64,000 bases of DNA from Sphingomonas folli (GTDB lineage: Bacteria; Pseudomonadota; Alphaproteobacteria; Sphingomonadales; Sphingomonadaceae): positions 372,001 through 436,000 of the forward strand of contig NZ_JAHXZL010000001.1 in NCBI RefSeq assembly GCF_019429525.1. Reading direction: 5' to 3'. This document shows positions 54,352 through 62,420 of the stretch, piece after piece (position 1 is the first letter of the stretch; each line of letters starts with the position of its first letter). The position numbers and the translations under genes were made by a program. The notes beneath the pieces are model-generated. The model saw nothing but the letters and a program-made list of their open reading frames with translations. It did not search any database and was not told the DNA's origin.

Positions 54352-55437
54352 TTGACCGACCCCCTGTCCCCGCCCGACGCGTCTCCCCCGGATGAGCCGG
54401 TGTACCTCGATCACGCCGCGACCGCGCCGCTGACCCCCGGCGCACGCGCGGCGACGGTCGAGGGGCTGGCGCGCTGGGCCAACCCGTCCTCGCCGCACGC
54501 CGCCGGCCGCGCCGCGCGCGCCGCGCTGGAGCGCGCGCGCGGCGCGGTGGCCGCCGCTCACGGCTGGCGGCACGAGACGTTGTTCACCAGCGGCGCCAGC
54601 GAGTCGCTCGCGATCGCGCTGGGCCGCGCGGTGGCGTCGCGACGGGTGGTGAGCGCGGTCGAGCATGACGCGGCGCTGCGCGCGGCGGGCGCGGCCGAGG
54701 TGCTGCCGGTCGACTCGCTCGGCCGAGTCGACCCGTCGCGCATCGGCGACGTCGCGGACGCGGTGGTCGCGGTGCAATGGTGCAACAGCGAGACCGGGGT
54801 GCGCCAGCCGATCGCCGCGATCGCCGAGGCGGTGCACGCGCGCGGCGGCATCCTGCTGGTCGACGCGGCGCAGATGCCCGCCTCGGACTCGCTCGCGGCG
54901 CACGCCGATTTGGTCGCGCTGTCGGCGCACAAGCGCGGCGGCCCGCCGGGGATCGGGGCGCTGCTGGTGCGCGACCTCGCGCTGCTCCACCCGAGCGGCG
55001 GGCAGGAGCGCGGCTATCGTCCCGGCACCGAGAATCTGCCTGGCGCGCTCGGCTATGCCGCCGCGCTGGATGAGGTCGAGCCTGACCACGCCGAGCTGCG
55101 CGCGCACCTCGACGACCTGATCCGCCGCTCGGGCGGCGAGATCGTCGGCGAGCGCGCCGAGCGGCATCCCGCGATCGGCGCCTATCGCATGCCCGGCGTC
55201 GCCGCGGCGGCGCAGCTGATCCGCTTCGACCTCGACCGGATCGCGGTCTCCGCCGGCAGCGCCTGCGCCAGCGGCAGCCTCAAGCCCAGTCACGTGCTGC
55301 GCGCCATGGGCTGGGGCGAGGAGGCCGCGCGGGAGGTGGTGCGCGTGAGCTTCGGCCGCACGACGACGGTGGCCGAGGTCGAGCGCTTCGCCGCCGCCTG
55401 GCGCGCGGTGGCGCGGACGCGGCGGTTCGCGGCATGA
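54352..55437 (+). CDS. Cysteine desulfurase, first of a tandem pair
   Basis: Cysteine desulfurases release sulfur from cysteine for iron-sulfur clusters and thio-cofactors. The 361-residue PLP enzyme of the IscS/NifS class has the PLP Lys in SAHKRGGPPGIGAL and the sulfur-carrying Cys loop SAGSACASGSLKPSHVLRAM. A TTG at 54352 appears to be the start, with no better ATG nearby. It overlaps the second copy by four bases. Confidence 0.9.
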   Translation: MTDPLSPPDASPPDEPVYLDHAATAPLTPGARAATVEGLARWANPSSPHAAGRAARAALERARGAVAAAHGWRHETLFTSGASESLAIALGRAVASRRVVSAVEHDAALRAAGAAEVLPVDSLGRVDPSRIGDVADAVVAVQWCNSETGVRQPIAAIAEAVHARGGILLVDAAQMPASDSLAAHADLVALSAHKRGGPPGIGALLVRDLALLHPSGGQERGYRPGTENLPGALGYAAALDEVEPDHAELRAHLDDLIRRSGGEIVGERAERHPAIGAYRMPGVAAAAQLIRFDLDRIAVSAGSACASGSLKPSHVLRAMGWGEEAAREVVRVSFGRTTTVAEVERFAAAWRAVARTRRFAA

Positions 55438-56510
55438 TCTATCTCGACTATCAGGCGACCACCCCGCTCGCGCCGGAGGCGCTCGACGCGATGCTGCCGT
55501 GGCTGCGCGACCAGCACGCCAACCCGCACTCGCCGCACCGGCCCGGCCGCGCCGCGCGCGCCGCGGTGGAGCTGGCGCGCGACCGCGTCGCGGCGCTGCT
55601 GCCCCGGGGCGGGCGGGTCGCCTTCACGGGCGGCGCGACCGAGGCGCTCAACTGGGGGATCAAGGGCGCGCCGCCGGGCCGCGTGGTGACGGTCGCGACC
55701 GAGCACGCCGCGGTGCTCGACAGCGTCGCGGCGCGGGGCGACTCGATCGTGCTGCCGGTCGGGCGCGACGGGCTGGTCGACCTCGCCGCGGCCGAGCGCG
55801 CGATCGTGCCCGGCGTCGCGCTGGTGGCCGCCATGGTGGTGAACAACGAGATCGGCGTGATCCAGCCGCTGGGCGCCCTGGCGACGTTGGCGAAGCGCGC
55901 GGGCGCGCTGCTGCTGTGCGACGCGGTGCAGGGCTATGGCCGAGTCGCGATCCCCGACGCCGCCGATCTGGTCGCGGTCTCGGCGCATAAGGTCCACGGG
56001 CCGAAAGGCATCGGCGCTCTGTGGATCCGCGACGGCGTGACGCCCGCGCCGCTGCTCCACGGCGGCGATCAGGAAGGGGGCCGCTCGGGCACGCTCTCGC
56101 CCGCCCTGTGCGCCGGCTTCGGCGCCGCGGCGCTGCTGCTCGCCGAGCGGCGCGACGCCGACGCCGCGCATGTCGAGCGGCTGTGGCAGGTGGCACGCGA
56201 GCGGCTCTCCGGCTGGACGGTCAACGGCCGCACCGACGCGCGCTACCGCGGCAACCTCAGCGTGCGCCGCGACGGCGTGGACGTGGCGCGGCTGATGAGC
56301 GACGTGCGCGACGTCGCTTTCTCGGCGGGCTCGGCCTGCGCGAGCGGGTCGGGTCGGAGCAGCCACGTCCTGCGCGCGCTGGGGCTGAGCGAGGGGGAAG
56401 CGCGGGCCACCATCCGGCTCGGCTTCGGCCGCTACACGCGCGCGGAGGAGCTCGTCGACGCGCTCGACCGGCTCGACGCCGCGGCGCGCGCGCAGCGGAT
56501 CGCCGCGTGA
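55434..56510 (+). CDS. Cysteine desulfurase, second of a tandem pair
   Basis: This 358-residue paralogue of the upstream gene begins MIYLDYQATTPLAPEALDAM, has the PLP Lys in SAHKVHGPKGIGAL and the active loop SAGSACASGSGRSSHVLRAL. All catalytic residues are present in both copies, so both may be active or form a heterodimer. The start overlaps the stop of the first copy; the ferredoxin gene overlaps its own stop. Confidence 0.92.
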   Translation: MIYLDYQATTPLAPEALDAMLPWLRDQHANPHSPHRPGRAARAAVELARDRVAALLPRGGRVAFTGGATEALNWGIKGAPPGRVVTVATEHAAVLDSVAARGDSIVLPVGRDGLVDLAAAERAIVPGVALVAAMVVNNEIGVIQPLGALATLAKRAGALLLCDAVQGYGRVAIPDAADLVAVSAHKVHGPKGIGALWIRDGVTPAPLLHGGDQEGGRSGTLSPALCAGFGAAALLLAERRDADAAHVERLWQVARERLSGWTVNGRTDARYRGNLSVRRDGVDVARLMSDVRDVAFSAGSACASGSGRSSHVLRALGLSEGEARATIRLGFGRYTRAEELVDALDRLDAAARAQRIAA

Positions 56511-56818
56511 GGGTGCGGTTCGGCGAGGGCGCCGCGCTGCGCGAGGTCGAGGCGCTGCCGGGCGAGCGGCTGCTCGACGTGGCGCGGCGCGATGGCCAGC
56601 CGCTGGAGGGGACGTGCAACGGCGAGCTGGCCTGCGCGACCTGCCATGTCATCGTCGCGGCGGAGGATTTCGACCGGCTGCCCCCCGCGAGCGAGGAGGA
56701 GGAGGACATGCTCGACCTCGCGCCCGGCGCGCGGCGGACCAGCCGGCTCGCCTGCCAGATCGTGCTGACGCCGGCGCTCGACAAGCTTTCCGTATGCTTA
56801 CCAGGGGGTTCAGGATAG
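56507..56818 (+). CDS. 2Fe-2S ferredoxin (adrenodoxin/ISC type)
   Basis: The 103-residue protein has four cluster ligands: Cys37, Cys43 and Cys46 in GTCNGELACATCHV, and Cys83 in RLACQIVL. The spacing C-x5-C-x2-C is that of the adrenodoxin/Fdx group, which donates electrons in iron-sulfur cluster assembly. GTG 56507 overlaps the stop of the second desulfurase (GTGA). The operon looks like a compact iron-sulfur assembly unit. Confidence 0.93.
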   Translation: MRVRFGEGAALREVEALPGERLLDVARRDGQPLEGTCNGELACATCHVIVAAEDFDRLPPASEEEEDMLDLAPGARRTSRLACQIVLTPALDKLSVCLPGGSG

Positions 56819-56873
56819 ATGCAGCGCCGCTCCGCGATAGTCCTCGGACAGGGACATGTGAGGAGTGTTGCAC

Positions 56874-57188
56874 ATGAAGTGGATGACTCTGGGACTCGCC
56901 GGCGTGCTCGCGGCGAGCTCTCTGGCGCCGGCCGCGGCGGAGGCGCAGCGCTGGCGCGACGATCGCGGCTGGCACGATGACGGGCGCCATCGCGGCTGGG
57001 ATCGCCACGACCGCCGCTGGGACCGCGACCGTCGCTGGCGCGACGACCGCCACTGGCGCGGCGACGGCCGGCGCTACGGCTGGAACGGCTATGGCCGCGA
57101 CCGCGGCTGGGACCGCGGCCGCACCGTCTGCCGCTGGCAGGACGGCCGCTACGGCCCGGTGAAGCGCTGTTTCCGCGTGCGCGGCTGA
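56874..57188 (+). CDS. Secreted Arg/Asp/Trp-rich protein (RcnB-like)
   Basis: The 104-residue product has a signal peptide (about residues 1-25) and then a repetitive run of Trp-Arg-Asp-Asp/His units (RWRDD, WHDDG, RRWDRD), ending with RTVCRWQDGRYGPVKRCFRV, in which two cysteines may pair. RcnB-like periplasmic proteins have similar composition. ATG 56874 with tgaggagtg upstream is the start. Confidence 0.75.
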   Translation: MKWMTLGLAGVLAASSLAPAAAEAQRWRDDRGWHDDGRHRGWDRHDRRWDRDRRWRDDRHWRGDGRRYGWNGYGRDRGWDRGRTVCRWQDGRYGPVKRCFRVRG

Positions 57189-57230
57189 CCCGGGCTTGAT
57201 CGCGCCGCCCGGCTCCGCCATATGGCGCGC

Positions 57231-57320
57231 GGGAGTCGGGCGGACGTGGTCGTCGCCAACCTGGTCAGGTCCTGACGGAAGCAGCCACAACGATTTCGCC
57301 GCGGGTCGTTCCGGCTCCCA
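57231..57320 (+). ncRNA. ffs: Signal recognition particle RNA (4.5S type)
   Basis: The conserved SRP RNA loop is present: caacctggtcaggtcctgac then ggaagcagccacaacg at about 57257-57292. Flanking sequences gggagtcgg (57231) and ccggctccc (57311-57319) pair to close the hairpin, and internal segments around cgacg/cgtcg-like pairs extend the stem. With Ffh this RNA targets inner-membrane proteins. It lies upstream of dnaX as in many bacteria. Exact ends are estimated from the stem. Confidence 0.9.
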
Positions 57321-57415
57321 CCGCGCTGCCGCCGAGAGGGTCGCCGCTGGCTGACGGGCGGCGGGCGCGTCCGGCGGCGCCGTGGCGCTTGTTCCCGCGA
57401 TCACCCCGTCTCCAG

Positions 57416-57453
57416 CGTCATCCTGAGCTTGTCTCAGGATCCACCGTGCCGCG
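57416..57453 (+). repeat. REP-like element, copy 1
   Basis: The 38-nt sequence begins cgtcatcctgagcttgtctc, contains the palindrome cctgag...ctcagg, and ends gtgccgcg. It is nearly identical to the reverse complement of 57812-57849 and to 60087-60124. Confidence 0.8.
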
Positions 57454-57646
57454 ACAGCTATGGTGCCGTAGAGGCTGATCCATCTGATGTGAACCAGCGG
57501 GTGCTCCTGCGGATGCAGGAACCTAGTGTCATGAGACTCTTGCCTGTGGCCCTGGGCTCTGGCGTTCGCCGGAGCACGGATCAATGGAGGTGGATCAGGC
57601 ACTAGACCGCCGGAGAAGCGGCGTCTTCGAAGACATTGCAGACTTC

Positions 57647-57727
57647 GTCATCCCGGCCTCGAGCCGGGGTTCAGGCGCCCTAGGAGCCGCGCGCGGCACC
57701 ATGGATCCCGGGTCAAGCTCGGATGAC
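57647..57727. repeat. REP-like element with gtcatcc/ggatgac ends
   Basis: gtcatcc at one end and ggatgac at the other bracket a GC-rich segment with internal palindromes (ctcgagccggg). It lies between two other REP-like copies in the ffs-dnaX gap; no gene is supported in 57321-58015. Confidence 0.6.
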
Positions 57728-57811
57728 AAAAACGTGTGAAAGGTCCCGGACGAAGGCGGCGTGGGAAGCGTGTAAAATCGACGGCAGGGCAGGCGCCGCA
57801 GTCGTAGGGGC

Positions 57812-57849
57812 CGCGGTGCCGTGGATCCTGAGACGAGCTCAGGATGACG
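57812..57849 (-). repeat. REP-like element, copy 2 (inverted)
   Basis: Read on the minus strand this is almost the same as copy 1. Copies 1 and 2 therefore form inverted ends of a 434-bp segment. Confidence 0.8.
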
Positions 57850-57952
57850 CCGGCCGGTGAGGGCGACACGCCGGCGGGTGAGGGCGACACCTCGGCCGGT
57901 GGCGGGCGACACGCCGTCGGTTGGGGGCGATACCTCGGCGGGCGGGGGCGAC
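57847..57952 (+). repeat. Five imperfect 21-bp tandem repeats before dnaX
   Basis: Units of the form ac(g/c)(c/t)cggc(c/g)ggtgagggcgac follow each other, four of 21 bp and one of 22 bp, directly after REP copy 2. They end 63 nt before the dnaX ATG and can be read as an in-frame extension, but the sequence does not look like protein. Confidence 0.75.
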
Positions 57953-58015
57953 GAGTCGCCGCGCCGCACCCGCATCCTTCGACAAGCGCGCGCCCGCGCC
58001 CTATATCCTGCGGCG

Positions 58016-59650
58016 ATGGCCGAATCCCTCGATCTCGAGACCCCGCCGCCGCCAGCGGGCGCGCAGCCCTATCGCGTGCTCGCGCGCAAGTACCGGCCGC
58101 AGTCGTTCACCGCGCTGATCGGCCAGGACGCGATGGTGCAGACCCTCGCCAACGCGATCAGGCGCGACCGGATCGCGCACGCCTTCCTGCTCACCGGGGT
58201 GCGCGGCGTCGGCAAGACCTCGACCGCGCGGCTGATCGCCAAGGCGCTCAACTGCGTCGGCCCGGACGGGCAGGGCGGGCCGACGATCGACCCGTGCGGC
58301 GTATGCGAGCCGTGCCGGGCGATCGCCGAGGGCCGCCACATCGACGTGATCGAGATGGACGCCGCCAGTCATACCGGCATCGACGACGTGCGCGAGATCA
58401 TCGAGGCGTCGCGCTACGCCGCCGTGTCGGCGCGCTACAAGATCTACATCGTCGACGAGGTCCATATGCTGTCGAAGGCGGCCTTCAACGGGCTGCTGAA
58501 GACGCTCGAGGAGCCGCCCGCGCACGTGAAGTTCCTGTTCGCCACCACCGAGGTGAACAAGGTGCCGGTAACGGTGCTGTCGCGCTGCCAGCGCTTCGAC
58601 CTGCGCCGCATCCCCGCCGGTCTGCTCGCCGAGCATTTCGCGCGCGTCGTCGAGGCCGAGGGCGCGCGGGCGGAACCCGAGGCGCTGGCGCTGATCGCGC
58701 GTGCCGCGGAGGGCTCGGCGCGCGACGGCCTGTCGATCCTCGACCAAGCGATCGCGCACGCCGATCTCGCCGGCGGCGGGGTGAGCGCCGACGCGGTGCG
58801 CGAGATGCTCGGCCTGTCCGACCGCGGCGCGGTGCGCGACCTGCTGGGGATGGTGCTGGCGGGGGACTCGCCAGGGGCGCTCGCCGCGCTGCGTCGCCAA
58901 TATGATCTCGGGGTCGACCCGCTCGGCGTGATCCGCGCGCTGCTCGAGGCGGTGCACGGCGTCACCCAGGTGAAGGTCGGCGCGCCCGACGACCCGGCGC
59001 AGCCCGCCGAGGAGCGCGCCGCCTATCGCGATTGGGCGGACAAGCTCTCCTTCCCGCTGCTCCACCGACTGTGGCAGCTGTTCCTCAAGGGGCACGAGGA
59101 GGTGCAGCGCGCCGCGCTGCCGATCGAGACCGCCGAGATGGCGCTGCTGCGCGCGATCCACGCCTCGACGCTGCCCGATCCCGGTGAGCTGGCGCGGCGG
59201 CTGGCGGCCGGGACGATGCCGGCGCCCGCCGCCGCGGCCCCGCCTCCGCCGCCCGCGCCGCCGTCCCCGGCGGATCGCGTGCCGAGCGAGTTCGCGGGCG
59301 TGCTCGCGCTGCTCGACGAGCTCAACAAGCTCGAGCTGCTCGTCCGGCTGAAGCGCGGTGCCAGTCTGGTCCGCTACGCCCCGCCCGAGATCGTGCTGAG
59401 CGGCGCGCGCCCGCTCTCCACCGACACGCTGACCGAGCTCGGCGCGGTGCTGCGCGAGGCGACCGGCATGCCGTGGAAGATCGCGGTCGCCGACGCGCCG
59501 GGCGCACCCACGATGTTCGAGGCGGAGCAGGACGCGGTGCAGGCGCGCCACGACGCCGCGCGCGCGCACCCGATCGTCGCGGCCGCGTTCGCCGCCTTCC
59601 CCGACGCCGAACTGATCGACCCCAAACCAGCCAAGCGGAGTATCACGTGA
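58016..59650 (+). CDS. dnaX: DNA polymerase III subunits gamma/tau
   Basis: DnaX is the clamp-loader ATPase of the replicase. The 544-residue protein has YRPQSFTALIGQDAMVQTLA, Walker A GVRGVGKTSTAR, a zinc-binding CGVCEPC with an earlier Cys, the Walker B/sensor region YKIYIVDEVHMLSKAAFNGL, and a Pro-rich linker (about 400-425) before the C-terminal domain. ATG 58016 gives the family start. ybaB overlaps its end. Confidence 0.96.
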   Translation: MAESLDLETPPPPAGAQPYRVLARKYRPQSFTALIGQDAMVQTLANAIRRDRIAHAFLLTGVRGVGKTSTARLIAKALNCVGPDGQGGPTIDPCGVCEPCRAIAEGRHIDVIEMDAASHTGIDDVREIIEASRYAAVSARYKIYIVDEVHMLSKAAFNGLLKTLEEPPAHVKFLFATTEVNKVPVTVLSRCQRFDLRRIPAGLLAEHFARVVEAEGARAEPEALALIARAAEGSARDGLSILDQAIAHADLAGGGVSADAVREMLGLSDRGAVRDLLGMVLAGDSPGALAALRRQYDLGVDPLGVIRALLEAVHGVTQVKVGAPDDPAQPAEERAAYRDWADKLSFPLLHRLWQLFLKGHEEVQRAALPIETAEMALLRAIHASTLPDPGELARRLAAGTMPAPAAAAPPPPPAPPSPADRVPSEFAGVLALLDELNKLELLVRLKRGASLVRYAPPEIVLSGARPLSTDTLTELGAVLREATGMPWKIAVADAPGAPTMFEAEQDAVQARHDAARAHPIVAAAFAAFPDAELIDPKPAKRSIT

Positions 59651-59970
59651 AGGATCTCAACGACATCCTGGCGATGGCCCAGAACGTCCAGAACGAGCTG
59701 CAGAAGGCGCAGGAGAGCCTCGACACGATCGAGGTGGAGGGAGTCGCCGGCGGCGGTCTGGTCAAGGTCCGCGCCTCGGCCAAGGGGCGGATCATCGGCG
59801 TCGCGATTGACGACTCGCTGATCGTGCCGTCGGAGAAGCAGATGCTCGAGGACCTCGTCGCCGCCGCGTTCAACGACGCGCGTACCAAGGCGGACGCGGT
59901 CTCCTCGACCGAGATGTCCAAGATGACCAGCGGCCTGCCGCTGCCGCCGGGGTTCAAGCTGCCGTTCTGA
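59647..59970 (+). CDS. ybaB: YbaB/EbfC nucleoid-associated protein
   Basis: The 107-residue dimeric DNA-binding protein has DLNDILAMAQNVQNELQKAQ at its N-terminus and the conserved end MTSGLPLPPGFKLPF. GTG 59647 overlaps the dnaX stop. dnaX-ybaB is a widespread pair; recR often follows but is not seen here. Confidence 0.94.
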   Translation: MKDLNDILAMAQNVQNELQKAQESLDTIEVEGVAGGGLVKVRASAKGRIIGVAIDDSLIVPSEKQMLEDLVAAAFNDARTKADAVSSTEMSKMTSGLPLPPGFKLPF

Positions 59971-60086
59971 GACCCGACAGGAGGCCGTGCCGCCGGCGGT
60001 GATCGTCGGCGCAGGCCTCGGCGACACCGCGGGCGAGGCCGGTGAGGCGAGCGGCTCCGCGGCGCTGAGGGACCTCCTCTCGCCGA

Positions 60087-60124
60087 CGTCATCCTGACCT
60101 TGTTTCAGGATCCACGGTGCCGCG
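60087..60124 (+). repeat. REP-like element, copy 3
   Basis: cgtcatcctgaccttgtttc... ending gtgccgcg matches copies 1 and 2 over the full 38 nt with few changes. It lies between ybaB and mtgA. Confidence 0.78.
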
Positions 60125-60226
60125 CACCTAGGTGCGGAGGCACTCGCGCGACGATGAGTGTCGGACCTTGACCGGGGTGACGCCAGTGACGTGGGAGAGG
60201 TCGCGCCCGGGCCGCCGCGCGTCGAC

Positions 60227-60994
60227 TCACCGTAGGCAGGCGTCCAGTCCGTCGCGCCGCACCACACCGACGTAGCGCGCCAGCCGGTCGCCGTGGCGGC
60301 GGACGAAGCCGCTCGGGTCGATCGCCGCGCGCTTCTTGGGCAGCGGCAGCACCGCGGCGATCCGCCCCGCCTCGACCGGGGTGAGCCGCTCGGCCGAGTG
60401 GCGGAAGTAGCGGATCGACCCGGCCTCGACGCCATAGGTGCCGATGCCCGTCTCCGCGACGTTGAGATAGACTTCCATGATCCGGCGCTTGCCCCAGATC
60501 GTCTCGATCAGCAGCGTGAACCAGGCCTCCAGCGCCTTGCGGACATAGCCGCCGCCCTGGAACAGGAAGACGTTCTTGGCGGTCTGCTGGCTGATCGTCG
60601 AGCCCCCGCGGATGCGCTTGCCCTCGGCATTGTGCATGGCCGCGCCAGCGATGGCGCGCCAGTCGAAGCCGTGATGGGTGCAGAACCGGCTGTCCTCGCC
60701 CGCGATCGCGGCACGCGGCATGTCGGGGTCGATCGCGGCGAGCGGGCGCCACGCCTTGGTGACCCCGCGGCCGGCGACGAGGTCACCCGCCATGGTGAGC
60801 GTGAAGGGCACCGGCACGGCCGCGTAGAGCAGCACCCAGGCGACCGACACCAGGACGAAGCCGAGGAGGAGCTTGAGCAGGAGCCGAAAGAGGCGGAACA
60901 TGCGTCGCTTGGTAGCGGGCGCGGGTGGCGGTGAGAAGGCATGGCGGAGGGCGGTGCCCGCCGGTGGCCCGGCGGCCGATGGTCCGGCCGTCAT
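60227..60994 (-). CDS. mtgA: Monofunctional peptidoglycan glycosyltransferase MtgA
   Basis: MtgA polymerises glycan strands from lipid II at the inner membrane. One membrane span lies near residues 36-58 (LLLGFVLVSVAWVLLYAAVP). The GT51 domain shows IAGEDSRFCTHHGFDWRAI with the catalytic Glu, RGGSTISQQTAKNVFL, and KRRIMEVYLNVAETG. ATG 60994 (with ggag upstream) or ATG 60901 are possible starts. Confidence 0.94.
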   Translation of the reverse strand: MTAGPSAAGPPAGTALRHAFSPPPAPATKRRMFRLFRLLLKLLLGFVLVSVAWVLLYAAVPVPFTLTMAGDLVAGRGVTKAWRPLAAIDPDMPRAAIAGEDSRFCTHHGFDWRAIAGAAMHNAEGKRIRGGSTISQQTAKNVFLFQGGGYVRKALEAWFTLLIETIWGKRRIMEVYLNVAETGIGTYGVEAGSIRYFRHSAERLTPVEAGRIAAVLPLPKKRAAIDPSGFVRRHGDRLARYVGVVRRDGLDACLR

Positions 60995-61201
60995 CGGCTT
61001 CCGCGTCTCCGGGACGGCGGATGACGCGCCAGGTCAGCGGTGGGGGGAGCTCGTGGCGCTCAGGTCGTCGCACGGCGCGCGTCCGTGCGCCGGCGGACGC
61101 CGGAGCCCAGGGCCGCGAGGGTGACGAGCGGGGACCCGGGCTCCTGCTCGCGCGGGAGCGCGGCCTCTTCGGCGCCCGCCGTCATCGCCGACCGCCGAGC
61201 C

Positions 61202-62419
61202 TCACTCCTCCCCCAGGATCGCCTTCGCCGCCGCCAGGCCCGTCGCATAGGCGCCGTGCGCGGTGGAAAAATCGTGCGGCGAGCAGGCCTCGCCGGCGAA
61301 GAAGAGCCGCGAATCCACGGGCGCCGCCAGCACCGCGCGCGCGCCGGCCTGGCCGATCGCGGCGTGCGAGTAGCTGCCGCCGATCCACGGCTCGTGGCGC
61401 CAGCGCGTCGCGACGACCGGGTGGAGCCGCGCGCGCCACCCGCTCCCGAGCAGCGCGACCAGCTCGTCGACCACGAAGGCGGCGGCGTCCGATTCCTCGA
61501 GCGTGTCGGCGGTCGGGCCGCCGAGGAAGCTCTCGATCAGCGGGTAGCCGAAGGGAGAGAGGCGGTGGCTCGCGGTATCGGCCGAAAAAGGGTTGCCCAT
61601 CAGGTGCGAGTCCGCGGGCCAGTCGGGCCGGTCGACGCGGAGCATCACCTTGTCCGCGACGCCGAGCGGCAGCCCGGCCGCGGCGTCGAGCTTGTCGGGC
61701 AGCGGCGGGTCGAAGACGATCGCGCCGCGCGCCAGCACCGGCGTGGGGACGGCGATCACGACCGCCGCGGTCTCGATCGTCCCGCCCGCGCACGCGACTC
61801 GGACGCGTGCGCCGCGATGGTCGACCCGGGTCACCGCGCTGCCGAGGCGCACCGGCAGGTCGCGCGCGTGGTCGGCGATCAGCGTGCCATAGCCCTCGCG
61901 CACCGCCCAATTATCGTCGGTCGCGGCATCCTCATAGGCGAGCCAGTCGTGGAGCGACACGTCGTCGATCGCGGCACCGTTGGCGAAGCGCGAGATCGCG
62001 TCGAGCAGCGGGCGCCAGCGGTCGTCGCGCGGGACCACCGCGCCGAGCGCGCGGTCGGGCGCGTCGGCGAGCGCGCGCGCGGCGTCGGTCATCCGCTCGC
62101 GCGCGGCGTTGGCGGCGCGGTGATCGGCGCGCGCGAAGCCGAGGTCGCGCCACTGCTCGCCCCAGCGCGCGGTGTCGGTGGCGACGGAGAAGCCGCGCGC
62201 GCGGGCGATCGCCGCCCAGGGATTGCGCCCGGCGGAGTGGAGCCAGCCGCAGCCGAGATCGACGGTGGCGGCATCGATGGTGAGGCTGCGCGCGCGCCCG
62301 CCGAGCCGGTCGCCGGCCTCGAGCAGCAGGACGTCGCGCCCGGCGTCGTGCAGGTGGCGTGCCGCGGCGATGCCGGCGGCCCCGCCGCCGACGATCACCG
62401 CGTCCGCGCCCGATCCCAC
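61202..62419 (-). CDS. FAD-dependent amine oxidase family protein
   Basis: The 405-residue flavoprotein starts with the dinucleotide fold AVIVGGGAAGIAAARHLHDA and has GDRLGGRARSLTID. Its C-terminal FAD-binding stretch is RLFFAGEACSPHDFSTAHGA. This is the flavin monoamine oxidase type; the substrate could be a polyamine or another amine. GTG 62419 is only one base after the rpoH stop, so it may be co-transcribed with rpoH. Confidence 0.85.
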   Translation of the reverse strand: MGSGADAVIVGGGAAGIAAARHLHDAGRDVLLLEAGDRLGGRARSLTIDAATVDLGCGWLHSAGRNPWAAIARARGFSVATDTARWGEQWRDLGFARADHRAANAARERMTDAARALADAPDRALGAVVPRDDRWRPLLDAISRFANGAAIDDVSLHDWLAYEDAATDDNWAVREGYGTLIADHARDLPVRLGSAVTRVDHRGARVRVACAGGTIETAAVVIAVPTPVLARGAIVFDPPLPDKLDAAAGLPLGVADKVMLRVDRPDWPADSHLMGNPFSADTASHRLSPFGYPLIESFLGGPTADTLEESDAAAFVVDELVALLGSGWRARLHPVVATRWRHEPWIGGSYSHAAIGQAGARAVLAAPVDSRLFFAGEACSPHDFSTAHGAYATGLAAAKAILGEE

Positions 62420-62420
62420 G

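Noticed and set aside
57857..58015. N-terminal extension of DnaX through the 21-bp repeats
   Set aside because: The DnaX family start matches ATG 58016; the upstream translation is repeat-derived and unlike the family.
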